A stretch of DNA of 11,881 nt from Planctomycetota bacterium (GTDB lineage Bacteria; Planctomycetota; Planctomycetia; Pirellulales; Lacipirellulaceae): positions 1-11,881 of the forward strand of contig JAKEGR010000095.1 of NCBI GenBank assembly GCA_022615465.1, in the 5' to 3' direction. A model generated the notes under the pieces. That model worked only from the letters and a program-made list of their open reading frames with translations. It ran no database searches and had not been told where the DNA came from. This document shows, in pieces, positions 1-7,691 of this stretch (position 1 is its first letter; the number at the start of each line of letters is the position of its first letter). Both the position numbers and the translations under genes were made by a program.

Positions 1-1974
1 GCGGTCGGCGGCGGCTTCCAGCCTCATCGCCACCTGGCCATCGAAGTCGGCCCGGTCGAGGCCCAGGATCAGAGCGGCTGCGGCATCGATCAGTCGGCCT
101 GCGCTCGAGGTGAGTGGCGACACCCGCGGTCGAGCAACAAGGTGCTGGACAAGGGCCAGGTCATTCGGTTTGACATTCCAGCCGGGCCAATGGACAAAAT
201 CGACCGCCTGACTGCCCAGTTGGTCGCACACGGCCGCGGCAGTCCGCCACGGTTGGTGAATCGCGGCCTCGCCGCCAGGCAAGCGAAACGGCCGCAGTCG
301 AGCAGCCCGTGTAAACGACGTCGCGGAACTGGCGAGAAATTCTCCGCCCCAGATGTCGCCATCCGTACCGTAGCCGGTACCGTCCCAGGCGACGCCGAGG
401 ACGTGTCGATCAAGCCAGCCATGTTCGAGCATGCCGGCAACAATGTGCGCGTGATGGTGCTGGACCGCAATTCTTGCGAGCGGTTGCTGCTCAGCCCAGC
501 GGGTCGAGAAATACTCGGGGTGCATGTCGCACGCCAGTTGCTCCGCTCCAAAGCGATACAACTGCTGCACGGCAGCAAGGTGACTTACGAATTGATCTCG
601 GGAAGCCAGGCTTTGTGGATCGCCGAGATGTGGACCGAGCGCCGCTTGCACGCCGTTGGACCAGGCAATGGCTGCTTTCAGAAACCCACCGACCGCGATC
701 GTCGCTGTCATCGGAGGCAAGTCGAGAGGCAACGGAGCTAGCCCGCGTGCAAGGCGGATCGTTACTCGCCTGCCCGCGACGATTCGCACAACACTATCGT
801 CGATCGGACGGACGATTTCTCGATTGTGGTGGAGCCACAAGTCGCACACATTGGCCAGCCGCCGCTCGGCAGCCTCCACTTGATACTCGAGGGGATCCCC
901 TTCGCGGTTGGCGCTTGTGCAGACAAGCGGAACGGCGACACGATGCGTCAACCGCACATGCAGGGGTGTCGTTGGCCGCATCAGGCCGACGGTATCGAAA
1001 CCCGGATGGATCGAAGCGGCCAATCCGTTGTTGGCACGCTCCCGCACCAAGACAATGGGCGCCGAAACATCGCGGAATGCGGCTAATTCGACGTCGTCGA
1101 AAAATGCCAATCGCTCGGCCGACTGCGCCGACTCGACCATAACGGCCAACGGTTTTGCTCGGCGGCCTTTCCGTTCACGCAACCGCCGGACGGCCGAGTC
1201 GTTGGTCGCATCGACCAGAAGCTGATAGCCACCAAGGCCGCGAACGGCAACGATCTGGCCGGCAGTGAGATACCTCGCGGCTTCGGAGAACGCGTCGTTG
1301 CCGCGGCGCGTGACGTCACCCGCCTCGTCGGTACACCATATGTCCGGGCCGCACTCGGGGCACGCGGTTGTTTGGGCATGGAACCGCCGATCCCCAGGAC
1401 GTTCATACTCGCGTCGACACTCCGGGCAGAATGCAAACTCCACCATGCTTGTATCTTCGCGTTCGAACGGCATCGAGCGAATGACAGTGTAACGAGGACC
1501 ACATTGCGTACAACTCGTGAACGGATAGTCGAAGCGGCGATCGCTTGGCTCGCTAATTTCGCGTGAGCAATCAGGACAGACTGCGCGATCTTCCGGCAGT
1601 CGCGCCGCGAGCGGTCCAGATGCGGATTCCTTCTCAATGACGAACTTCGCTCGACCACTGGGGGCGATCGGCTGCGACACAAGCTTCGTCAAGCAGGCTG
1701 CCACCGGCAGGGAACTGGGCAGCAATTGCTCGAAGCGGGCCAGGTTGGGGGCAATCCCCTCCACGTCGATCTGCACGCCGTGGGTGGTATTGCGTACGGT
1801 TCCTCCCAAGCCCAGTTGAGTTGCCAGGCGAAAAATGGCTGGCCGAACCCCCAGGCCCTGCACGCCGCCGCCAAGTATTATCCGACGCGCGAAAATCGTA
1901 TTTGCATGACCGTGCTTGTCATTTCCAGCGACGACCGGACGCGAGTGATCGCACCTTTCATTGAATGTTGCCAC
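1..1974 (-). CDS. hypF: HypF, hydrogenase maturation carbamoyltransferase (3' end cut by window edge)
   Basis: HypF uses carbamoyl phosphate and ATP to make the thiocarbamate on HypE that becomes the CN ligands of the [NiFe] site. No stop interrupts the frame from 1974 to 1 (658 codons; full HypF is about 750-780 residues, so the C-terminus lies beyond the left edge). Domains, counted from the GTG at 1974: an acylphosphatase domain with VQGLGVRP near residues 38-45 and VRNTTHG after it; two zinc fingers, C133/C136 with C155/C158 and C183/C186 with C205/C208; a YrdC-like domain from about 220 (VRGLGGYQLLVDATND, later TSANREGDP); and a Kae1-like domain with the metal motif HHHAH (506-510) and WDGTGYGTDG (530-539). 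No ATG is in frame before the acylphosphatase domain. GTG 1974, preceded by AAAGAG six bases upstream, is the best start but adds about 28 atypical residues. An ATG at 1907 is out of frame by one base (see findings). Identity is certain; the start is not. Confidence 0.93.
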   Translation of the reverse strand, partial: MATFNERCDHSRPVVAGNDKHGHANTIFARRIILGGGVQGLGVRPAIFRLATQLGLGGTVRNTTHGVQIDVEGIAPNLARFEQLLPSSLPVAACLTKLVSQPIAPSGRAKFVIEKESASGPLAARLPEDRAVCPDCSREISEPSDRRFDYPFTSCTQCGPRYTVIRSMPFEREDTSMVEFAFCPECRREYERPGDRRFHAQTTACPECGPDIWCTDEAGDVTRRGNDAFSEAARYLTAGQIVAVRGLGGYQLLVDATNDSAVRRLRERKGRRAKPLAVMVESAQSAERLAFFDDVELAAFRDVSAPIVLVRERANNGLAASIHPGFDTVGLMRPTTPLHVRLTHRVAVPLVCTSANREGDPLEYQVEAAERRLANVCDLWLHHNREIVRPIDDSVVRIVAGRRVTIRLARGLAPLPLDLPPMTATIAVGGFLKAAIAWSNGVQAALGPHLGDPQSLASRDQFVSHLAAVQQLYRFGAEQLACDMHPEYFSTRWAEQQPLARIAVQHHHAHIVAGMLEHGWLDRHVLGVAWDGTGYGTDGDIWGGEFLASSATSFTRAARLRPFRLPGGEAAIHQPWRTAAAVCDQLGSQAVDFVHWPGWNVKPNDLALVQHLVARPRVSPLTSSAGRLIDAAAALILGLDRADFDGQVAMRLEAAADR

Positions 1975-2151
1975 GCTGCGCTCTTTCGCGACTCGGTAGT
2001 TGTTTACGACGAGCACATTCCTGGCAGTTGGAAGTTCGACGCTGCAAATCGCCTCGAGCGCAGAGACACACCTGCCGCGGCAAGTTGCCCGGCACACGGG
2101 CCACGTTGCTCTTCAATCATTGCCGAGGCGATTAACGCTTTCTTGGAGAGT

Positions 2152-3450
2152 TCAACCGCGGTCGATTTTCAACTTCAGGAAATGCGTGGAACAACTAATG
2201 CACGGATCGTAGTTGCGGATCAAATGTTCACACTTCTGCGTTGCGACGGCATCGTCGAAGGCGACGACCTTCGGCACGAAAGCCCGCAAGTCGTTTTCGA
2301 TCTGGCCTTGATTCTGCGACGTGGGTGGAACGATTTTCGCTTCCGCAATCAGACCATCGTCGCCGATTCGGTATCGGTGATAAATCAACCCGCGTGGGGC
2401 TTCCGTGGCATGGCAGCCGGTACCCGGCCTTGGCTCGTACAGGACCCTGGACTGGGTTGGCTCCGCGTGATAGTCCTTCACGATGGCGATGGCTTCATCA
2501 TAGGCGTCGATGACCTCAATCGCTCGGGCGGCGATGCTTTGGAAATTATTCCTGGATGGCCACGCGATCCCGCACATTTCGGCCTGCTTCTTCGCGAGGG
2601 GCGTGAGTTGATCGAAGCAAAGGTTGATCCGTGCGAGTGGGCCAACCAGGTAGGATTTTTCCTCGGGAATCGTGACACTATGCAGCGACGTGCTTTGCGG
2701 CATGTGCCGCTCTTCGAAGTGCTGCTCGAACTGCTCGAAAGGAATCTTCAATCCGCTGGATGAAGCTACGTAGCCGTCGTTCATTGGGTACTCGTCCGGA
2801 TGTTTGATGGAGACGCATTCGTAGTCCATTTCCAGGTCGGGGAAATCGAATTGCGAGACAAGCTTGAGTGTGTCAATTGCCGCTTGCAGGCCCCATTCCA
2901 GGTCAGGCAGGAGGGCCTTCAAGGCAGCACGACTGGGAGCACGATAGAATCCGCCAACCGTGACGTTGATTGGATGGATGGCTCGGCCACCAATCACTTC
3001 AAGTATCTCATTGCCAATCTTTTTTAGACGCAGGCCCTTTTCCACGACCTCACGGTGGTCGCCAGCCAGGCTGATACCACTCTCATAGCCCAGAAAATCT
3101 GGGGCGTGGAGAAGATAGATATGTAACGCATGGCTTTCGATCCATTCGGCACAGTAGAGCAGCCGACGCAACTTGCGGATCTCCGGAGTCACGCAAATGC
3201 CCAACGCTTTTTCCAAAGCATGGCAGGAACTCATTTGATAAGCGACGGGGCAAATGCCGCAGATGCGAGCCGTGATGTCAGGCACCTCGTGAATGGCGCG
3301 GCCTCGCAGGAAACTCTCGAAGAAACGCGGCGGTTCATAGATGTTGAACTCGACATGTTCCACGCGATCGCCGTTGAGTTTCACGTACAATGCGCCTTCC
3401 CCCTCAACGCGCGAGAGCGCCTTCACTTCAAATGATCGATTGGCTGGCAT
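2152..3450 (-). CDS. hydA: Group 3b [NiFe] hydrogenase large (catalytic) subunit, HydA-like
   Basis: This is the catalytic subunit of a soluble bidirectional [NiFe] hydrogenase and holds the Ni-Fe(CN)2CO site. Its 432 residues match the usual group 3b length. The N-terminal motif RICGICPVAYQM supplies C64 and C67, and the C-terminal motif DPCISCSTH supplies C417 and C420, giving all four Ni ligands. After H423 nine residues remain (FLKLKIDRG). This is the tail normally removed by a maturation endopeptidase after Ni insertion, which fits the protease gene at 7051-7533. RICGICPVAYQM is typical of group 3b (sulfhydrogenase type) rather than membrane-bound uptake enzymes; the assignment is from recall of family motifs. 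The ATG at 3450 has AAAGG about ten bases upstream. The gene follows hydD after 53 bp and is the last of the four structural subunits. A Cys (C76) next to H77 in the first motif region is worth comparing with homologues. Confidence 0.96.
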   Translation of the reverse strand: MPANRSFEVKALSRVEGEGALYVKLNGDRVEHVEFNIYEPPRFFESFLRGRAIHEVPDITARICGICPVAYQMSSCHALEKALGICVTPEIRKLRRLLYCAEWIESHALHIYLLHAPDFLGYESGISLAGDHREVVEKGLRLKKIGNEILEVIGGRAIHPINVTVGGFYRAPSRAALKALLPDLEWGLQAAIDTLKLVSQFDFPDLEMDYECVSIKHPDEYPMNDGYVASSSGLKIPFEQFEQHFEERHMPQSTSLHSVTIPEEKSYLVGPLARINLCFDQLTPLAKKQAEMCGIAWPSRNNFQSIAARAIEVIDAYDEAIAIVKDYHAEPTQSRVLYEPRPGTGCHATEAPRGLIYHRYRIGDDGLIAEAKIVPPTSQNQGQIENDLRAFVPKVVAFDDAVATQKCEHLIRNYDPCISCSTHFLKLKIDRG

Positions 3451-3503
3451 CGTTGTGTTACCTTTTCTGAGAGTTGGGACAGCACCTAGAGATCGGCATG
3501 CAA

Positions 3504-4286
3504 TCAGGAATTCGCTTCCTGGAGGTCATTGCTCGCTTGCCGAAAGGCGGGAGCGTAAGCGTTGAAGTTTCGCAACAGACGGACAACATGATCTGAAGGT
3601 ACGCCGACGGATTGGTAATGGCGGCTCAAACTAATCGGGTTGGCCCGCTCGTTCGGTCCATAGCAACCGAAGCATTCACGACAGTAACTCGGGCAAATCG
3701 CGCCGCAGCCCGCTTGCGTCACCGGACCAAGGCAGGCAATCCCGCGGGCCACGGCCACGCAAACCGTACCCCGCTGCTTGCACTCGAGGCAAACGCTGTA
3801 GGTTGGCACGCGTGGCTTACGACCATGCACCAGCGAGGCGACCAGCTCCACAAGTTGATACTTGTTAATCGGACATCCACGCAATTCAAAATCGACAGGG
3901 ACGTGGTCGGACACAGGCGTGCTCGTCTTGAGCGTCTGGATATAATCGGGATGGGCATAGACATGGTCGATGAAATCGTCCACGTTGGCCCAGTTGCGCA
4001 AGGCCTGAATTCCGCCCGCCGTGGCACACGCGCCAATGGTAACAAGAAACCGGCACTGCTTGCGGATTTCCTGGATGCGTTTTTCATCATGGGCCGTCGT
4101 GATGGACCCTTCGACAAGCCCCACGTCGTAAGGGCCGTCCATTTGCTGAGTTCGCGCCTCCAGGAAATAGGCAATCTCAACAGCACCCGCAACGGCCAAC
4201 AATTCGTCCTCCGCGTCGAGCAGCGAAAGCTGGCAACCATCACACGAGGCAAACTTGAACACGGCTAGGGTGGGCTTCTTAGTCAT
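3504..4286 (-). CDS. hydD: Group 3b [NiFe] hydrogenase small subunit, HydD-like
   Basis: This is the electron-transfer partner of HydA; it carries iron-sulfur clusters from the active site toward the diaphorase subunits. The 260 residues contain thirteen cysteines placed as expected for three [4Fe-4S] clusters. The proximal set is C15 and C18 ([12 protein letters not shown]), C87 ([10 protein letters not shown]) and C138 ([10 protein letters not shown]). A second group runs through C166, C169, C176, C185, C194, C198, C202, C205 and C208. There is no twin-arginine signal peptide and no membrane anchor, so the enzyme should be cytoplasmic, as in group 3 and unlike group 1 uptake enzymes. The start ATG 4286 shares one base with the hydG stop (TAATG) and has a strong GGAGG seven bases upstream, so it is probably translated by coupling. 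Confidence 0.95.
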   Translation of the reverse strand: MTKKPTLAVFKFASCDGCQLSLLDAEDELLAVAGAVEIAYFLEARTQQMDGPYDVGLVEGSITTAHDEKRIQEIRKQCRFLVTIGACATAGGIQALRNWANVDDFIDHVYAHPDYIQTLKTSTPVSDHVPVDFELRGCPINKYQLVELVASLVHGRKPRVPTYSVCLECKQRGTVCVAVARGIACLGPVTQAGCGAICPSYCRECFGCYGPNERANPISLSRHYQSVGVPSDHVVRLLRNFNAYAPAFRQASNDLQEANS

Positions 4287-5143
4287 TACAAATCCTCCAA
4301 GTGGAAGTAGGGTTCCACCTGCCGAAAGTTGAATACCGGACCATCCTTACACACAAAATAGGGCCCCATTTGGCAGTGGCCGCAAAAGCCCATGCCGCAA
4401 CTCATGTTTCGCTCCAGCGATACATAGATATTTTCGGGGCGCACCTTCCGAGCTAATGCCTCGAAAACGACGAACCGCATCATGATTTCCGGTCCGCAAC
4501 TCATGACCGATGTTCGCTCCGGTTGCAGACGAAGGCGATAAAACAACACGGGCACAACGCCGATATGTCCCTTCCAGTCGGGGGTGCCGACGTCGACGCT
4601 CACCTCGACTTCGAGCTTCTTTTCCCGCCAGGCAGAGAACTCCGCCGTGTAGAGCAGATCACCTGGAGTACGCGCCCCATAGAGCACAATCACTCGGCCG
4701 TAGTCTTCTCGATGGTTCAAAATGTGGTAGATCGCTGGCCGCAGTGGGGCCAGACCAATACCCCCACAGGCGAGGACGATATCGTGGCCCCGGCAAGCGT
4801 TGACAGGCCAGTCCGATCCGAATGGGCCGCGCACGGCAATGCGATCGCCGACCTTCTGTTTTGCCAAAGCCTGGGTGACATTACCCGCCACGCGCACCGT
4901 GTGCGATAGCACATCATGGCGCGCGGGATCCGAGCTAATCGAAATGGCCGATTCGCCAAATCCTGGCAAGTACAGCATGTTAAACTGCCCCGGTCGGAAG
5001 CGATAGGCGCTGGCGACCTGCGGATCGTCCAAGACGAGATCGTAGGTCGCTACCCCCGGCACTTCGGGACGAATATCAACAATTCGTGCTGAATGGGCCG
5101 TCCACGGCTGGCAGTTTTTCGGTTGGTCTAAAAGCATCGTCAT
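4286..5143 (-). CDS. hydG: Hydrogenase FAD/NAD(P)-binding diaphorase subunit, HydG-like
   Basis: This flavoprotein subunit passes electrons between the hydrogenase iron-sulfur chain and NAD(P)(H). The 285 residues follow the ferredoxin-NADP reductase / DHOD electron-transfer (PyrK-like) fold: a FAD domain with RPGQF (50-54) and [11 protein letters not shown] (63-73), a nucleotide-binding domain with CGGIGLAPL (126-134) and later SCGPE (215-219), and a C-terminal [2Fe-2S] site formed by C249, C254, C257 and C265 (C-x4-C-x2-C-x7-C). The start ATG 5143 overlaps the hydB stop by four bases (ATGA) and has GGAG seven bases before it. Whether NAD or NADP is preferred cannot be read safely from the sequence. 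Group 3b enzymes usually favour NADPH, by family knowledge. Confidence 0.95.
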   Translation of the reverse strand: MTMLLDQPKNCQPWTAHSARIVDIRPEVPGVATYDLVLDDPQVASAYRFRPGQFNMLYLPGFGESAISISSDPARHDVLSHTVRVAGNVTQALAKQKVGDRIAVRGPFGSDWPVNACRGHDIVLACGGIGLAPLRPAIYHILNHREDYGRVIVLYGARTPGDLLYTAEFSAWREKKLEVEVSVDVGTPDWKGHIGVVPVLFYRLRLQPERTSVMSCGPEIMMRFVVFEALARKVRPENIYVSLERNMSCGMGFCGHCQMGPYFVCKDGPVFNFRQVEPYFHLEDL

Positions 5144-6312
5144 GATTCGTCTCCGCGAATGGCAGCAACTTCTTCAGTCAAATCAATTCCAACAGGACAC
5201 CACGTAATGCACCGCCCGCAGCCCACGCAGCCGCTGGTCCCAAACTGGTCGGTCCAAGTAGCCAGCTTATGGGTTAGCCATTGGCGGTATCGCGACGCAG
5301 TTGTCTTGCGAACGGTTCCGGTATTCATGTACGAGTGCTCGGCAGTGAAACAGGAATCCCACGCGCGTTCACGGCGTACGTTGTCACCGCTCAAATCACT
5401 CACTTCCGACACCGACGAGCAAAAGCAAGTTGGGCAGACTATGGTGCAATTGGCACAGGCCAGGCAGCGATTGGCAACCTGGGACCAGCGAGGATGTTCC
5501 AGATTGTCGAGCAATAAATCGTGGATATCCGTTGTGTCCAGATGACGCTCGCGAGGCAACTCCGACTCGCGTTGCGTTTCGGCATTGTGTGCTCGCGTAC
5601 GCATCTGATCACGGAGCGTTTTTGAAATCGACCTGGCATCATCAATGTCCTGCAGGGTGCAGGCCGTCCATTCAATGTTCGTCATCACTTCAGCGCCACG
5701 AGTCGAGCCGACCTGGACAACAAAACGGTCGGCCAATTCGGTGAGCGCGAGATCAAAGCCACCCTCAACGGCCGGTCCTGTTTTCATCGAATGACAGAAG
5801 CACGTCGCGGCGGCTCGGCGGCAATTGACGGCTACGACAAATAGCGCGTTTCGCCGCGATTGGTATCCGGGATCAACATACGGACCGCCGAGGAACACTT
5901 TGTCCTGGATCGCCAAGGCATGCAGGTCGCAGGACCGCACGCCAAAGACCGCCAGCGGATGTGGGGCCGGGTCTGGAGTCGCCATGTTCCAGGTTCCGTC
6001 CACACGGATGCTCTGCAGGAGCGTCTCGCGGGCGGGGAAAAGGAACTTCTTCAGTGAATCCGGACCAACGACATAGTCGAAGTGTCCTGCTTCGTCCGAT
6101 GGTTCAAGGCGATACTTGCCGCCGTCCTGCCAATCGACATAGCCAACAGGCAGATCGCTGATCGCGTTCAATTCTCCGTAGACGATCGCTCCGTCGACGA
6201 TGCGTGGGCCGATCGTTTGGTAACCGAGTTTGTGCAGACCGTCAATCAACGATTGAAGCTGCGACTTGCCGACACTGAGATAGGACTTAATTGGAGCTTT
6301 GTTTACGAACAT
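5140..6312 (-). CDS. hydB: Hydrogenase iron-sulfur subunit, HydB-like (sulfhydrogenase beta type)
   Basis: This is the 4Fe-4S subunit that pairs with HydG in group 3b hydrogenases; in archaeal sulfhydrogenases the HydB/HydG pair is also linked to sulfur reduction. Of its 390 residues, the N-terminal 270 form the sulfhydrogenase-beta-type domain with cysteines at [10 protein letters not shown] (C128), C164, C171/C173 and C218. The C-terminal part carries two classical [4Fe-4S] motifs: C283-x2-C286-x2-C289-x3-C293P and C362-x2-C365-x2-C368-x3-C372[11 protein letters not shown] (341-350) between them is typical of the family. The start ATG 6312 overlaps the end of the cNMP-2 gene by ten bases, with a GGTGGAAG-like ribosome site before it, so the regulatory-domain protein and the hydrogenase are translationally linked. 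Sulfur reductase activity cannot be judged from sequence. Confidence 0.94.
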   Translation of the reverse strand: MFVNKAPIKSYLSVGKSQLQSLIDGLHKLGYQTIGPRIVDGAIVYGELNAISDLPVGYVDWQDGGKYRLEPSDEAGHFDYVVGPDSLKKFLFPARETLLQSIRVDGTWNMATPDPAPHPLAVFGVRSCDLHALAIQDKVFLGGPYVDPGYQSRRNALFVVAVNCRRAAATCFCHSMKTGPAVEGGFDLALTELADRFVVQVGSTRGAEVMTNIEWTACTLQDIDDARSISKTLRDQMRTRAHNAETQRESELPRERHLDTTDIHDLLLDNLEHPRWSQVANRCLACANCTIVCPTCFCSSVSEVSDLSGDNVRRERAWDSCFTAEHSYMNTGTVRKTTASRYRQWLTHKLATWTDQFGTSGCVGCGRCITWCPVGIDLTEEVAAIRGDES

Positions 6313-6809
6313 TGTTTGCTTCCACCCTCATTCGCTACACCCGGAAGTTGGACCCCATAGACATCGAGAAGCTGAATGCGCGTCGCGCTGAGTCGCTTGG
6401 AAAGCGCCAATGCCGTGCGGCGCATGAGCTCGAATCCCAACTCCGGATTGCGCTCGCACATCGACAGCAATTGAGCGGCGTCGGTCTGAATGAGAAGCGT
6501 TGGCTCAAGAGTGCGAGCCGTTGCGGTAAAACACGTCTGATCCAACACGGCGGACCAGCCAAGCAATTCTCCAGGACCGATTGTGAGAATTCGTCGGCAC
6601 CCAGTACCAGCCGCACATATTTCGAGCGACACGTTTCCAGAAACAACAAGGTACGCCTGTGCCGCCGCTTCTCCTTCATGGAACACAAGCATCCCCTCGT
6701 CCACTTCGCGAAATCGCGAAATACTTGCGACTTGATCTAAATACGTCGGGGCAAGCTCCCGCAGAAAGCCTATTCCTCGAAGCACTTCCAAAAGGTCACC
6801 TTTGTTCAT
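6303..6809 (-). CDS. Stand-alone cyclic-nucleotide-binding-domain protein (cNMP-2), no DNA-binding domain
   Basis: This 168-residue protein consists of one Crp-type cNMP-binding beta-roll plus a C-terminal helix (RRTALALSKRLSATRIQLLD), where Crp/Fnr proteins would go on to a helix-turn-helix. No HTH is present, so it should not bind DNA by itself. It aligns without gaps to the protein at 7692-8198, with about 77 of 168 identities by hand count. In the phosphate-binding cassette (GELLGWSAVLDQTCFTATA) the position of the usual phosphate-binding Arg is Phe94, so cAMP/cGMP binding is doubtful. Cys65, Cys71 and Cys118 are shared with the paralogue. I chose ATG 6809 because GGAGG lies ten bases upstream and the N-terminus MNK aligns with the paralogue; an ATG at 6827 would add six residues with a poorer ribosome site. 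The gene overlaps hydB by 10 bp, which points to a role in controlling or assembling the hydrogenase. Confidence 0.9.
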   Translation of the reverse strand: MNKGDLLEVLRGIGFLRELAPTYLDQVASISRFREVDEGMLVFHEGEAAAQAYLVVSGNVSLEICAAGTGCRRILTIGPGELLGWSAVLDQTCFTATARTLEPTLLIQTDAAQLLSMCERNPELGFELMRRTALALSKRLSATRIQLLDVYGVQLPGVANEGGSKQCS

Positions 6810-6819
6810 GGTTCTGCTT

Positions 6820-6824
6820 CCTCC
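6820..6824 (-). promoter_or_regulatory. Ribosome binding site deciding the cNMP-2 start
   Basis: The coding strand reads GGAGG followed by ten bases and then ATG 6809. The alternative ATG at 6827 lies just before this site and lacks a comparable one. This supports the shorter form, whose MNK start matches the paralogue at 8198. Confidence 0.7.
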
Positions 6825-6887
6825 CATGTTAGAGATTCCAAGAGCAGTTCTTCTCCCCCTGAGAGGGCGAGCGATTGGCTACTGCAC

Positions 6888-6915
6888 AAGATACCTTGAA
6901 ACCGAAAGAGTTCAA
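6888..6915 (-). promoter_or_regulatory. Possible sigma-70-type promoter for cNMP-2 and hydBGDA
   Basis: On the minus strand TTGAAC (6915-6910) is followed after 16 bases by TATCTT (6893-6888); each hexamer matches four of six consensus bases. It lies in the largest gap of the window, about 80 bp upstream of the cNMP-2 start, and would give the hydrogenase genes their own promoter within the longer cluster. This is a pattern match only. Confidence 0.35.
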
Positions 6916-6925
6916 TAGTCAACTC
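6908..6925. repeat. Palindrome GAGTT-N8-AACTC overlapping the putative promoter
   Basis: Perfect 5-bp arms (6908-6912 and 6921-6925) are separated by eight bases, and the element overlaps the -35 hexamer of the promoter proposed at 6888-6915. A second, partly overlapping pair TTGAA-N10-TTCAA lies at 6896-6915. The position is what one would expect for an operator, but short palindromes also arise by chance. Confidence 0.3.
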
Positions 6926-6937
6926 ATTTCAAAAAAG

Positions 6938-6954
6938 TTGGCATACTGCTTGCA
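6938..6954 (+). promoter_or_regulatory. Sigma-54-like -24/-12 element pointing away from the hydrogenase genes
   Basis: The plus strand reads TTGGCATACTGCTTGCA, close to the RpoN consensus YTGGCACGNNNNTTGCW, with GG and GC exactly ten bases apart and only two mismatches in the conserved part. It faces right, antisense to the maturation protease gene, and no plus-strand gene follows it. It could start a small or antisense RNA, or be a chance match. Confidence 0.4.
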
Positions 6955-7050
6955 ACGAAACCTTCGCTCTGACGAGTACCTCGCCGCTCCGCGGCACGCT
7001 TCTGTTCGATCTCCTGCGCCTGTCGCCCGAAGGTCCGCACCAACGGCCGC

Positions 7051-7533
7051 TCAGGTCGTGGTGACCTCGTCAAGTTCAGCAAGAACCATCTTCTCAACTT
7101 CAGCCCGCATCTGCAACAAGATCAGGCTCATTTCTCGTCCTGGTTCGAACGTCTCTGCTTCCACGCCGATTACCTCCACGGAGGGCGGCAGACGTCCCAA
7201 CCGCTCGGCCAGTTGCAGCGATTCGTAGACGCCCGCGCCATGGGTGGAGTGGGCATGGCGTGAAGCAATACGAGAGTCCGGCCAGTTCATTCGCGTGAGG
7301 GTGCCAATCGGTTCGTTCGATCGGCAAGCATCAATGATAATTAATCGCTGGCACCCGTCAAGTTCCCAGAGAAGCTGTGTCGCCTCGCACACCGCAACGA
7401 CTCGAGCCGGTAGATTGTGGTGGTGCTGCAACATCGCGATGACCTGCCAACCAAACTGATCATCGCCATGTGGACTGCCAAATCCTGCTACCACAACCGC
7501 CGAATCGTTTCGATCTGAATTACTCACCGCCAT
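7051..7533 (-). CDS. [NiFe] hydrogenase maturation endopeptidase (HycI/HoxW/HyaD family)
   Basis: This enzyme removes the C-terminal tail of the large subunit once nickel is in place; here the likely substrate is the nine-residue tail of HydA. The 160 residues have the family fold signature: GFGSPHGDDQFG (17-28), where D24/D25 stand at the usual acidic Ni-probing position, IIIDAC with D68, and STHGAG with H98. The length is normal for the family. The reading frame stays open upstream to an ATG at 7737, but that would overlap the preceding cNMP gene and add 68 residues with no family features. I therefore start at ATG 7533, which has a purine-rich GAGGAGAGAGG about 12-20 bases upstream. It sits between the two cNMP genes, with 158 and 241 bp gaps on either side, so it is less tightly packed than the structural genes. 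Confidence 0.9.
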   Translation of the reverse strand: MAVSNSDRNDSAVVVAGFGSPHGDDQFGWQVIAMLQHHHNLPARVVAVCEATQLLWELDGCQRLIIIDACRSNEPIGTLTRMNWPDSRIASRHAHSTHGAGVYESLQLAERLGRLPPSVEVIGVEAETFEPGREMSLILLQMRAEVEKMVLAELDEVTTT

Positions 7534-7691
7534 GAAAAAAATTTCGCCTCTCTCCTCACTGACGCGATCACGAATCAGTAAGCCACCTATCCAAGAATTT
7601 CCTTCCGTCGTCGCGATCGTCGACCGCGGGCTGCATAGGATGGCGATAGGGACCGCCGAACTCAAGCGTTCTCGACCAACCGCCAACAACT

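Noticed and set aside
1083..1682. 199-codon minus-strand frame inside hypF
   Set aside because: It is an out-of-frame shadow; the hypF frame through the same stretch encodes both zinc fingers and the YrdC-like domain without a stop.
1975..2151. Short overlapping frames in the hydA-hypF gap, including a 38-codon frame from ATG 2120 with several cysteines in neighbouring frames
   Set aside because: I checked for HypC-like MCL starts and found none; frames are short, mutually overlapping and without clear ribosome sites.
1726..2763. 345-codon plus-strand frame across the hypF/hydA junction
   Set aside because: It lies opposite the HydA C-terminus and the HypF N-terminus, both supported by motifs; no domain or good ribosome site was seen.
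6983..6995. GCCGC-TCC-GCGGC hairpin considered as a terminator
   Set aside because: The stem is only five base pairs and no T-run follows on either strand.
6924..7043. 39-codon minus-strand frame starting at TTG in the gap after the protease, encoding a charged helix-like peptide
   Set aside because: There is no ribosome binding site before the TTG, no recognisable family, and it overlaps the promoter-like elements; probably chance.
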